Source: Notospermus geniculatus (Eukaryota; Nemertea; Pilidiophora; Heteronemertea; Lineidae). Taken from it: 64,000 bases of DNA. The stretch covers positions 280,358 through 344,357 of the forward strand of contig NMRB01000361.1 in the NCBI GenBank assembly GCA_002633025.1, written 5' to 3'. The position numbers and the translations under genes were made by a program. Below the pieces are notes generated by a model. It did no database searches. It had not been told where the DNA came from and worked only from the letters and a program-made list of their open reading frames with translations. Positions 54,276 through 64,000 of this stretch are shown here, in pieces. The first letter of the stretch is position 1. Each line of letters opens with the position of its first letter.

Positions 54276-56574
54276 ATGGATTCCCGTAACCTCCATTTAT
54301 GCATAGATTACGTTGGCACCAGTGGCATCATTTTGAACACAGAGCAAAAGGCCGCTTTACAGAATTCTTTGGTGATTCTCAAAGATGAAAAAACAAGTTT
54401 GCTCGTGTGTTTTTCTGGGGCAAAATTCTGGGCATCAAAGATGATTATTTTGTTGCCCAGGGTGTCGATAAAGACGAAATGGCAGAGAGGAAAACGTACT
54501 ACAGGTTGGTTAAGTACTCATTTTGATCCATGCTGGCCTAGGCCCCTAGCCAAATCTGTTCTTTGAGAAATGTCAATGTCTTCACTCAAAAGTATAGTAG
54601 AGGAGGAGGGCACTCAAAAGACATGAATGAAAGAGGAGGGCCTTCAAAAGGGGAAGAAGAGTTAGAGGGGCCTTGTCCTTCAATCTGGAGTTTACTGACA
54701 CCACCGGTTGGCCTATTTAACTCATTATCTGACATTCTTCTTCCAGCAAGGATGGTGTGCGTTGGGGACTTCTCCCACCAGCAACAGAGTTAATGATGGA
54801 ACAAGCAAGGTTAGTCAAAGGCCGCTTCACTGGGGACCCATCATTTGAATACGAACACACAGAGATCAAGAAAATTCCAGGAGATGGCGATGAAATTGTG
54901 GAGGAGGAGGAAACGGTAGGTGGTGTCTTTTGACAATAATAGGCCTGATATTTGGGTACTAGGCTATTGATCACAGCTGCATTTCTGACTTCCATAAACC
55001 CTGACAAGAAGACTAAATACTGATTGAACTGCTGCATTCATCTTCAGATAACAGTGAAAGAAGAGGACAGATTGGCAGCAGTGATAGCTGAGCTTATGGA
55101 TGATGTCCACATTGTCCCCAGAGGAGCATACACCAAAACACCAACTGGTGAAATTTTCAACAACAGAAGTTTTGAAGGTATGCAAATGTAATCAGAACAT
55201 GGAGAAATTCAGACAAAAAATTCTTACACAAGCAGTATTAAAGCTACTCTGTCAATGAGGCAGTTTCTGTTCCAGTTCATCTGAAAATTTGAAGGGCCGC
55301 CATGCCAGTGATGGTCATTTTGCATTTTCATGCAGTTTCTCCGAATTTTATTTCAGGCTTGAGCGTTGCAGAAGCAGCCAAATTTTCCTCCTATTTCCAC
55401 TTCCGTGAACCCTTCAACCTGCAGAAAAAGTCGCTACTGCAGAGAGCTGACTTGGACAAAGCTATTGATTTCATGGACCCCGTTGAGGAGGATGTACCAA
55501 AGGGTAAGTGAGCTGATGGACCTTCCAAAAGCTTCCAGTGTTGTCGCCTTCTGCTATGAAGACATATGGCCCATGTTACACACAGAAGGTTGCTGCTTGG
55601 CTGATGTCTGCGACTCAGATATTTAGTGAACCCAACCTGATAGTCCGGACGCAAAACCCCGATTTTCTGAGAAGTGGTACTTTTTGTATAACAGCAATTT
55701 TTTTGCATTTTTTATATCTCCAAATTACAGAGATTCAGAATCCACAGCAGGGTGCCACTCTGGCACCCTTACGCGTTTTGAGAAAATCCCGTTTGAATTT
55801 TTGGAACTGACTTTATCATTGGACGTCAGCTGACGCAACGACTGAGCTTTGTACAGGAGAATGGAGGATTTACACCCCATAAATGTATTATCAAGAGATA
55901 GAAACCTGGGGCGTCGTAACCAAATAAGCAAGTTTTTGGTAGTTTTTACGTAGTTACATAATTGGAAACGGCATTTTTATGTATTTTCACCAATTTTGTG
56001 TTAATTTACGTGAAAAAGTCATTTCGCTATTACATAACTACTGAAAACAATTAAAAACATGCTTGTCTGCTTCTGAGGCACCATGTTTCTATCTGTTGGT
56101 AATACATTTATGGGATGTAAATCCCACCGTTTAAAAGTTAGCTGTACATCGGGTTCCATTCTCCTGTACAAAGCTCAGTTGTTGCGTCAGCTGACGTCCA
56201 ATGATAAAGTCAGTTCCAAAAATTCAAACGGGATTTTCTCAAAACGCTCAAAGGTGCCAGAGTGGCACCCTGTGGATTCTGAATCTATGTCATTTGGAGA
56301 TATAAAAAATGCAAAAAAATTGCTGTTATACAAAATTTCCCACTTTTTCGTTCTGCGTCCAGACTATGACTGAGAATAGCAAACTAAAGAGTGCATCTCA
56401 TCTTGTTTTGCAGGATCTTGGAGTTTACAGTTTGAGCGAGGTAGTGGCTTAGTGACCCTCAGGAGTTTGTTGTGGCAAGGATACATCTTTTATCACGTCC
56501 CAGGAACGAGAGACTTTGGCTCCATCTATGTGGGAAATGGAGAAAAGAACAAAGATCTGCCATTCATGTTATAA
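54276..56574 (+). CDS. RSPH9: RSPH9, radial spoke head protein 9 (5 exons; frameshift in exon 1)
   Basis: Exons: 54276-54504, 54747-54915, 55048-55177, 55357-55503 and 56414-56574 (TAA). With one missing base restored in the reading, phases fit and length is about 278 residues, like the 276 of human RSPH9. Family marks: MDSRNLHLCIDYVGTSG at the start, VKGRFTGDPSFEYEH, IVPRGAYTKTPTG, FSSYFHFREP, ADLDKAIDFMDP and VGNGEKNKDLPFML at the end. The protein is part of the radial spoke head in motile cilia and is needed for the central-pair apparatus to work. In exon 1 the A run at 54388-54393 has six bases where the frame needs seven, so the written sequence shifts frame after about residue 38. The downstream frame is otherwise intact and conserved, so a sequencing error or a rare allele is more likely than a dead gene. 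Confidence 0.93.
55641..56366. mobile_element. 726 bp foldback element in RSPH9 intron 4
   Basis: Arms of about 270 bp (55641-55915 and 56079-56366) are inverted copies; matching landmarks are TAGTCCGGACGC/GCGTCCAGACTA, GGTGCCACTCTGGCACC, GACGTCAGCTGACGCAAC and CCTGTACAAAG. The loop is itself partly self-complementary. No coding frame is present. It is a foldback-type non-autonomous DNA transposon with unknown superfamily. Confidence 0.88.
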
Positions 56575-56626
56575 AGAAAAGACTGAACAAACGTAGACTT
56601 TGGGCGAGGGAAAATGTGAAGTGTAA

Positions 56627-56632
56627 AATAAA
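56627..56632 (+). terminator. Poly(A) signal AATAAA of RSPH9
   Basis: AATAAA lies about 50 bp after the RSPH9 stop codon. Confidence 0.7.
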
Positions 56633-57220
56633 ATTTCTTCTACCTTCAAATAGAATCAGTTGTTTTGAAAATGTCTACCACTGGATTGGATGTTGTCGAG
56701 AGTAGAAAGTTTGGCAGCAAAAAGGGGAAATGACTCCAAGTAGAGGAGACTAGAGAGTGAATTCTTCTCACAATTTCTAAACTTCCAGTCATTGGGGACG
56801 ATGTCTCCAGAGTCAGTGACAGATCTGAGGTTAATCCAAACAGTACAGTTCAAATAACCCCAGAAGTGTCGGCAGCAGAAAAGATTCTTTGCCCTTGTAC
56901 TTCGTAGAGCAAGTACCAGCAGATGGAAAGCAATTGTTTTAAGAAAATGCAATGTATCTATACTGTACCACACTTCGTTTTGTAAATAAATGATCAACTG
57001 TTTCTGGAATGGCAACTTGTGCATTACTTGCTCAACATCAACAGAGAATACTGATTGAGGGGATGTCATGCAGGTTCCCCATTCGACCATGAAAAGCAGC
57101 AGGATTTACTTTGAGGACAGGACTGCTTCCTCCATGAACCATTTAATTAATTAACACTGGCCTTGCATTCATGATGCACCAGGAACACAGCCAAAGTTTT
57201 AAACTTACATAATCACTGAT

Positions 57221-57226
57221 TTTATT
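57221..57226 (-). terminator. Poly(A) signal (AATAAA) of MRPS18A
   Basis: TTTATT on the plus strand lies 36 bp past the MRPS18A stop, giving AATAAA on the minus strand. The 3' ends of RSPH9 and MRPS18A are thus about 0.6 kb apart, facing each other. Confidence 0.65.
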
Positions 57227-57261
57227 TCTGTATCAAACCATATAATCACATACATGAGAAA

Positions 57262-58659
57262 TTAGTCGGTGTAGGCTGGAATCTTTGGCTTCCACCTTCC
57301 TTTACCATAAAACACCTTGTATTTTCGATCATGGTAGGGTCTTGGCGTCCACTTGGGATTTTTTGGTGGTGGTGGCATTGGATAGTTTGGCATGAGGCCT
57401 GAAATGGTAAAATTTGTGACAGTGAGCTGAAGTGAAAACTTGAATCAGTGTGTGTGGACTCGCTATTCATCATTTGTACAATAGCATTTAAAGATCACTG
57501 TATGTCAATGGCCTCAAGAACCGACTTCAAAGCAAATTGCAATGCAACATAATGTAATACAGTATTGAGACATGTCACACAGAGGACTCGGAAGAGTAAA
57601 GTACAAGCATAGATGACATGAATGATTTCTTTGCACCTACCAGCTCGCTTGGACCTCTCCACTAGAAACTCCACTTTACGATGCTGCTTCAGACACAAAC
57701 CAGTTACCTCCTGGGGAAGCATGTCACCATCTGGGTCCAAGAATTGACATAGAATTAAAACATCCTGAAAGACATTGAAAGTTTGTATGTAGGCACATCA
57801 CTTGATTAAGCTAGATAAAGCCTTCCAGCAAGAGCGTTGTATTTCCCCACATTGTAAATTACTTATTCTGATTCAGTGACCTGCAACTCATTGATTTTCA
57901 GCACTAAAAAGTACCACTACAGTGCTTATGGAAACTTACCGTGTAACTAGGATTCAGGTCTAACTGGCACAACGGACAGGCTCCTTTGTGTTTTTCATCT
58001 TTTAGTTCGGGTAAAATGTAAGGCTTCCTGGGAGAGTCCACATATTTTCCCTCAACCTACAGTGGTAAAGAAATAAGAACACCCTGTCAGCTGAATGGCA
58101 AGATGTAGGTACATGTAGAAGGTTACCTTGTGCACGACAACTTCAATTTCAATTGCTTCTGTTCTGCTGCATGCATGAGTGATGGTCCTGCATCATTATG
58201 AAAAGAAGGGGTAGGGTTTTGCACGACAAGCTGCTCCATAAAATTTAAAGGAGTGCATTCAAAAATAAATACTTACCACTGTTACACCATTCTCTTCCGT
58301 TATCACAACTGGAAAAACAAAAGAAATAGAATTACAGAATTACAACAGAATTTGGGAAAAGTAAACCTATTTATGCCTTCACTCTGAACTCTGAAAAATG
58401 CATACATGAAAATGTACACAGTCGCCATGTGCATTGTCGTGCACTAACTGTAGATAGAGCCCACTTGGACGGCGATTTGGTACTCACCTTCTTTCAAATT
58501 ACAAACGCTAGATGTGCTAAATTTGGTACCGATCGAAACACTGCTATCAAAATATTTCAGAAAACAACTGTTTCTATCTATATTTCGTAGATGAAAGGGA
58601 TTTTTTAAATGTTTTAGAACACTACAAAATCGCGTAAATCTCAGCATGGGAATCGCCAT
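57262..58659 (-). CDS. MRPS18A: MRPS18A (mL66), mitochondrial ribosomal protein of the bS18 family (5 exons)
   Basis: Exons: 58659-58488, 58307-58276, 58056-57940, 57764-57641 and 57398-57262 (TAA). Phases fit to 193 residues; human is 196. The first exon (MAIPMLRFTRFCSVLKHLKN) is basic and lacks acidic residues at the start, as a mitochondrial targeting peptide should. Family marks are VVITEENGVTVVEGKYV, CPLCQLDLN (Cys 95 and 98), DVLILCQFLDPDGDMLPQEV, TGLCLKQHRKVEFLV and a Pro-rich, basic C-terminus. It is a structural protein of the mitochondrial large subunit, named S18A for its bS18-like fold. The open frame continues upstream to 58860 without a stop, but the ATG at 58659 fits the family length and has a good context (AAAATGGCG). 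Confidence 0.9.
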
Positions 58660-58699
58660 TTTGATTCGTTGCTTGAAGTAAACTGGTAAAGACCAATTA

Positions 58700-59121
58700 C
58701 CTTCAGCCCGGCGTGCCATCCTGTCGTGTCGCCATCGGCCGGAGAAGACAGAGCTGGGCTTGGCAGCATGCAGGATCACAGGGATTTGACGCAGGGACTT
58801 GACGCACACGGGTCTGATGTTAGTCAGTGAAAATGCCCCCACCCCCACCACGAGTGACATCTGACATTACCTCTTTGTTGGGGAGGAGGGCATTGGTGGG
58901 GGAGGGGGCTGGGGGCCATCATTGACAACATCATAAACTCGTACCTGACAAGTTCCTGTGGTGGGAACTTGCTGGCTGATGCTAAGAATCCCCCATATTT
59001 TTTGATCGACTTCTGCTTGGACTTTGGACAATCCTGCATGTAGGCCTATATGACCCAGGGTATATGAGAGCACACTCCATGGGGGTAGAGCAATAAATAA
59101 CACGCAAGACATGAAGTACAT
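58700..59121 (-). other. Possible unassigned exons upstream of MRPS18A
   Basis: On the minus strand the stretch ending VYDVVNDGPQPPPPPMPSS meets a donor (AAAGAG then GTAATG), and a second stretch (acceptor near 58819, reading VKSLRQIPVILHAAKPSSVF) ends at GGCTGAAG then GTAATTGG. The peptide composition is gene-like but I recognise no family. These could be 5' exons of MRPS18A, exons of another gene, or chance. Confidence 0.25.
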
Positions 59122-60189
59122 AAAGTATGGCTATTCAATAAAGTCAATAAAAACTGTATATAAATAGTACAGGTGTTGAGGGAAGGGTAACAAGACCTTG
59201 CTGTGTCCATTTTGTCTCACTGGTATCGAAAGCTCACCAACAGCCAATTATGTTCATTTTTTTAAATGGAGCATGAAACTACACCACTTCACTTTGCTGG
59301 AACCAGAATAATGGTTCTCGATAACCAGGAAACAGCTATTACTAGCCAATGAGAGTGTTAAAAGACCTACGGAACTATACCTAAGCTAGCATTTTTGGCA
59401 CAGAAAAGCAGCTTCAGCAGAGTGTTGTTGACCGTGCAGTGTTGTGGGTGTTAACTGGTCAGTGTTGGACTATGAGTAGTGTTTTATTGTTGAGCTGTAT
59501 TAGTGTTGCGCTAGCAGTGTTTCCATGTTGGTGTGCAAGCAGTGTTTTAGTGCTGTGTGCCACTGCCACACGTAGCAGTGTTTCCAGCACTGAGCTAGCA
59601 GTGTTCTCAGTGATCCTAGCAGTGACAGTATTTGGATTTATAGCCGTAAAATTGATGACTTAGCAGTACAAGCAGTTGAAATACTACAAATAAAAGATCT
59701 ATCAAAAGGGGACAAAATAAATAGGTGCGCAATGTTCCCTGCATAGCACTGAAATAAATTACATGATACGAATCATTTTCCACACAGATAGACAGGACTA
59801 TCTTCCACAAATACCAGAGTACATTACAATTAAATACAGAGTATGCAAATATAAAGGCCTAATTGATCAGTGAATGAAATCATACTGATGAGAGATCTAT
59901 AAATGGCTTTGATAATGACTGTTAATATTAATATAAGGATCACTAGGCCTATGTTAAAGGCAACTAAAATCTAATGCTATAGAACCTTTATAGGGTGAGT
60001 GGAGGGTTTGAGAGTGTGATCTCCAAGTTGTCTGGTTTTGTGTATATCGCAGGCAAATTGGGGATTTCTCACTTTTGTACATACACGTACTTATGTACAT
60101 AGTACGTGCATACTTTTCCACATACTTGATTGTCATCTGATACGAATGTCAAACTAAGCCAGAGAAAAGTCGAACAGGCAAGAAATATG
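59122..60189. other. Intergenic stretch with a GCAGTGTT-rich patch
   Basis: Between 59420 and 59630 the motif AGCAGTGTT and variants recur many times at irregular distance, making a degenerate simple repeat with a chance open frame. Nothing else was recognised. Confidence 0.45.
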
Positions 60190-60487
60190 TACCGTATTTT
60201 CGCGACTATAGGGCGCAGCTGACTATAAGGCGCGCCCCCTAATTTCACCCAAAATCTTTGAAAAATCCATACATAAGACGCACCGCCATATAAGGCGCAG
60301 TTTCGTCAGTGAACAGTGCATCATCCATGCATGCTTGAATGCTTGGGTTCGTTAGCGTCTTGACACTTCTGATCAAATTGTTGGACTTACAGCCACAGAT
60401 AAGGCGCACCACCCAATAAGGCGCACCCCCAATTTTAGACCCTTCTTCAAAGAAATGGTCGCGCCTTATATCCCGAAAATTACGGTA
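60190..60487. mobile_element. AAGGCGC-type element with TA-flanked inverted ends
   Basis: TACCGTATTTTCGCGACTAT then AGGGCGC at the left pairs with GCGCCTTATATCCCGAAAAT then TACGGTA at the right. The interior repeats ATAAGGCGCA three or four times in both halves. This repeat type with a TA target is widespread in invertebrate genomes and looks like a non-autonomous Tc1/mariner or pogo relative. No transposase frame is present. Confidence 0.85.
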
Positions 60488-61594
60488 ATGGAGTAAAATG
60501 TTGGATATGGGTATTTGAATTGTAGGTGTTACTCTGAGTGATATGTGAGGGGGAGTAACACTGATAAAGTCAACAGAAACAAACTCTGTTTGATAAGATT
60601 AAGAACAGAAATGTTTTGGTGGGTTGAAGTAGAGTGATAAAAAAATTAAAATATAACTGTAAGAAAAGGCACAGTGTAAACTGATATGTTAGGACATCAA
60701 TAGCCAAGGTTGGATTCAGGAAGTCTGTCACACTGTAACTTTGTCACAGCAAAGAGCCTTGTTGAGAATATCATATGACGACAGTATTCAAAATGTCATG
60801 ACTGATTGAAGCAGTGTTTCTGGGCTCATAGCTTCCAAGTAAGTCACCCAACGAAGCCGCTAAGTTCTGCTCATTCCACTCCACACAACAAATTGTGGGA
60901 ATTGATAAATCAATTGAAAAGACTGCTTGTGGTGTGTTCTGCCCAGTGTGGTGTAGACACTTATGGCACCCTCTTGTAGGACACTCCACGCTCATTTCAA
61001 AACATGGCTCTTTTCAATGAGAAAGTTACATGTAATGAGAGACCTCCTAATGAGAAAGCTGGAACTGCAGAAACAAGCATGAAAGAACACATGCATCAAC
61101 TCAGTTCTTACCTGTATAAAATTGTTCCCAATCCCAAAATGTTCTACTTGGTATCTGTCAGCTTCTCACTGACCATATTGTAAAAATGTTACTCAACAGT
61201 CATTCACACAGATTCCCATATTGCAGATACATCGCTTAAAAAGTCACAACTACATACAAAAGCTCTGTACATATATACCACTAGAAGAAAGCAATTATGC
61301 ACCGAATACATTGCACATTAATAATATCGTGTTAGACTAGGATACAAACTGTAGCCTCGATCATTAACTTGTGCTTGGTCAACAAGACTATCCACATTTT
61401 TACAATTTGTACAGAACACGTTACATTCATTTGAACTTCGACTGAAATCAGAGACTATGAAACATTATATCATCATTTGTGTTACAAATACCAACCCACG
61501 GCTCACACAAGATGTGATAATGGAAATGTGCTCTTGGGGCCGGCGCCATCAAGAGTTTCTATGGAAAAAACCCCACACAACTATGGAAAACTAT
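60488..61594. other. Intergenic stretch, nothing recognised
   Basis: The stretch is AT-rich, without coding exons, RNA genes or repeat pairs. Confidence 0.35.
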
Positions 61595-61788
61595 TTGTGA
61601 CCCACTCAGCAAAAGTAGGTGCATGTCCCAACCGAGGAAAGAGAATGGCTTTACAACAGAATAGCTGAAATGTACGTCTCTGCAGGTTGACAATACCAGT
61701 GGACAGCAGTGATAATAGTGGAGTAAACTGATGACCAATGATGATCACCTGTGACAAGCAACTACAATGTACTTTTGCTGGGTCACAT
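61595..61788. mobile_element. MITE with TGTGACCC ends, copy 1
   Basis: TGTGACCCACTCAGCAAAAG at the left is mirrored by TACTTTTGCTGGGTCACA at the right. The length is about 195 bp. A second member lies at 62828-63029. Confidence 0.75.
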
Positions 61789-62555
61789 TTTTCTTAGAAA
61801 CCTTTATTTGGACGCCGTATACTCCACAACAATTAGACCGATACATTGTCAACATTTCATGTTTTACAAAATGATGGCATCAGTATTGCATGATAGAACA
61901 CATTTATGGTGTAGTGCGGAATCACAGCTGCAACGAGGTGGCCATAGGTTCAAAGCTTACAAAAGCATCGTTTAATTTATATACTTTAAGTATTTCAACA
62001 TGAAACCATGACAATTGTCAGCACAATATTCAACTCAAATTCCTTTAGTTTCAACCGATCATATAAAATTTCTCTTTTTGTGTTTACCTAAACACCGTGC
62101 ACTCTGTTACATTCAACTTTAACCCTTGCGGGGTAAGATGGCAGAAAAATCAAATTACCACACTACATTCCCAAAATTTTAAAATCTCATTCAAAAATTG
62201 GCCATCTATGCTGAAGCATTAATTACAATGTGCCTATCATATCAAGCAACTCGCTATCAGCTTACTTTATGTCATTCACATGCAAAATATAACTTATGAA
62301 ATTGCATGATAAACTGAAGACTGCAGAAGAGATACAGAATTCATGAAAACCGAAAAAAAACAGGCAACTTGCACACGAGTTTGAATAAATCAATGGTTAA
62401 GAAAATGAAAAAGAAGCACTTGAGTGGTAAAATTCAATTCGGTCATGCATGTAAAATAAACTGAAAGTTGTATGCCAAGAAAAACTTCTTTCAGATCACA
62501 AGAAAAAGGGAATCTAAAAAAGAACTGACAAAAAAGTAATGTTTGAAGGAAACTG
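61789..62555. other. Intergenic stretch, nothing recognised
   Basis: I see no exon on either strand. AACCCTTGCGGGGTAAGATG near 62122 resembles common invertebrate repeat ends but has no partner in the window. Confidence 0.35.
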
Positions 62556-62600
62556 GATATCGTCAGAAATAGATAAGCGAGCTTATCTATTTTTGATATC
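62556..62600. repeat. Short hairpin (about 20 bp arms)
   Basis: GATATCGTCAGAAATAGATA then AGC pairs with GCTTATCTATTTTTGATATC with a few mismatches and almost no loop. Confidence 0.65.
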
Positions 62601-62827
62601 ATTCTAGTGTGCAATGGTTGTGTATTGCTTGTAGTTATCACCTGATGTGCTTACTGCTTGTGTGTTCACCTTCACTCTCAAATGATTATCGTCAACAAAG
62701 AGTTGTACTTTCGAAATATCAACATTAGAGCCAAGGGCCAAATATATACAGCAATATTGGCTCTCATCTCAGACGACAATAGGTAAACTAATGTCATGCA
62801 GGAGGAAACCGGAGCCTTGGAGGATAT

Positions 62828-63029
62828 TTGTGACCCGCTCTAGCAAAACCAGACGCATGTCGCTCTTACCTTGGCAGGTTGAGACCAAATGTTTGTCAGT
62901 TTCAGTATTGTCTGCCCATTATGGAAGCTGAAAGAATCTATTTCTTCCGTTCTTTCCTGGCGTCATCTCGGTTCGTTTAGGCTTACCTTCTGAGCGACAT
63001 GCGACTCTTCGCCAGAGCGGGTCACATTT
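62828..63029. mobile_element. MITE with TGTGACCC ends, copy 2
   Basis: TTTGTGACCCGCTCTAGCAA ... GCATGTCGCTC at the left is the inverted form of GAGCGACATGCGACTC ... CCAGAGCGGGTCACATTT at the right, about 40 bp each. It belongs to the family at 61595-61788. Confidence 0.8.
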
Positions 63030-63102
63030 GCACTCATCAGGGACATTGTCCTCCCAATCATATACTGAATGCTCCGATTGTATATGCTATGACTGCATAT
63101 GC

Positions 63103-63235
63103 TGTCAGAGTGGTGCAGTGGAGACACCTCGCCTGTCCACGCCGAGGTCCTGGGTTCGATCCCCAGTCAGACCTGAACTTCATGTGATAGAGAGGGAGAC
63201 TCTCTTTGATCGCGTGGTTTATTTATTTATTTATC
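63103..63235 (+). mobile_element. tRNA-derived SINE
   Basis: GTCAGAGTGGTGCAGTGG (A-box region) is followed by GGGTTCGATCCCCAGTCAGA (B box at about 63153-63163) at tRNA-like spacing. A body segment and a (TTTA)n-type tail near 63220-63235 come next. The head could form a tRNA-like fold, but the tail and body mark it as a SINE. Confidence 0.8.
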
Positions 63236-63963
63236 ACATGAGAGTGAAGGAGTTAGCCAACGGTTTCTATAAAATACTGGTTTCACCTCTGTTACCAATG
63301 GACTAGTCTGAAAAATTTGAAAAGGAATCATTATTGAAGAAAGCATTGGCAAGATGGAAAAGTATAACGGAAGATAAGCGAGATTTTCGATGTACACGAA
63401 GAGGCAGAAACTTCCATCAAAATGGAAGGACGAATTACTAATTGAAAGGCACAATGTTGATAATAATTTAACAAGACAAGATACAGAAGTCAAGTCGGAA
63501 CAGAAAGAGCTTCCATGAAGAAAGTGCCATGAAGAAATTTAAAGAGGGATGGTTAAATTTTTGATTTTCAGGAGGTTGAGGGCCTAGCCTATTCCAGGTT
63601 GAGATTGGTCAAATGGTCCCATTTTAAAACGTTTGGTCCTCATTGTCATGTGTCAAGAATACAGCTGAGTTTGTGCCCTGAGACTGGAGACAGGAGCATA
63701 GATGCAGGTTTGTCATGGTCATTACATTGCAAATTGCATTCCATTCAGAAGAAGCAAGGGAGTCACAAAGTACCAAAGCACCACCATAGAAACTCTTTTT
63801 GAACCTTGTGTCAATCAAAGCTGCCTTGCAAAAGGAATTAATGCATCAATCATGGCATTCGACAGAGTGACTGAACGACAGCTCAAGAAATGGTGTTGAA
63901 CACATTGAACAGTAAGAATTGTGACCAAGAGAACGTACTTAACACAAGTGAGATGGCCTAGTA
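63236..63963. other. Intergenic stretch, nothing recognised
   Basis: Short open frames near 63.6-63.9 kb on both strands have no domain signal. I support no gene here. Confidence 0.35.
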
Positions 63964-64000
63964 GGCCATCCTGAGGTTATCAGTGGTCCTTAACAATCCC
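63964..64000. mobile_element. Left end of a MITE cut by the window edge
   Basis: GGCCATCCTGAGGTTATCAG then TGGTCCTTAACA matches the left inverted end of the element in the BAZ1A intron (40977-41089). The rest lies beyond the window. Confidence 0.6.

Noticed and set aside
59439-59663. Hydrophobic 74-residue open frame
   Set aside because: Falls in the degenerate GCAGTGTT repeat patch, which gives membrane-like residues by composition.
63103-63175. Functional tRNA gene
   Set aside because: A and B boxes are present, but the body and TTTA tail fit a SINE better and no clean cloverleaf was found.

Overview
This is nuclear DNA from an animal: split genes with GT-AG introns, AATAAA poly(A) signals, many short inverted-repeat transposons and two runs of N (30821-31167 and 42752-42880). 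The protein set (a homeobox exon, IQANK1, BAZ1A/ACF1, NUDT22, RSPH9, MRPS18A) fits a bilaterian with motile cilia. Intron sizes, repeat types and a vertebrate-like RSPH9/MRPS18A gene pair suggest a marine invertebrate, perhaps a deuterostome. The species cannot be fixed from the sequence alone. All exon boundaries were placed by eye from splice consensus, reading phase and remembered family sequences.

Left part (1-29.5 kb): one homeobox-type first exon on the minus strand (3331-3601) with a goosecoid-like FTIDSILAPRP motif. It is followed by about 26 kb without a recognisable coding exon. That stretch holds several MITE-like element pairs, hairpins, CRE/CCAAT/YY1/ZNF143-type motifs and possible unassigned promoters. 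It looks like the regulatory landscape of a developmental gene.

Middle part (29.5-52 kb): IQANK1 on the plus strand (31740-38282), whose promoter and first two exons also occur as a truncated upstream copy next to an N gap. It runs toward BAZ1A, the large ACF/CHRAC chromatin-remodelling subunit, on the minus strand (40371-51085, 22 exons placed). The exon with the first half of the BAZ1A PHD finger appears to be lost in the second N gap.

Right part (52-59 kb): NUDT22 (minus) and RSPH9 (plus) share a bidirectional promoter of about 285 bp. RSPH9 ends tail-to-tail with MRPS18A (minus). RSPH9 exon 1 as written has a single-base frameshift in an A run. From 59 kb to the end I see only repeats: an AAGGCGC-type element, two copies of a TGTGACCC-ended MITE, a tRNA-derived SINE and a MITE end cut by the window.

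No single undescribed molecular system stands out. The most interesting signals are transposons shaping splice sites in IQANK1, a repeat pair with conserved flanks and different hairpins inside, a 726 bp foldback in RSPH9, a 169 bp palindrome with ribozyme-like cores, and the conserved gene pair.
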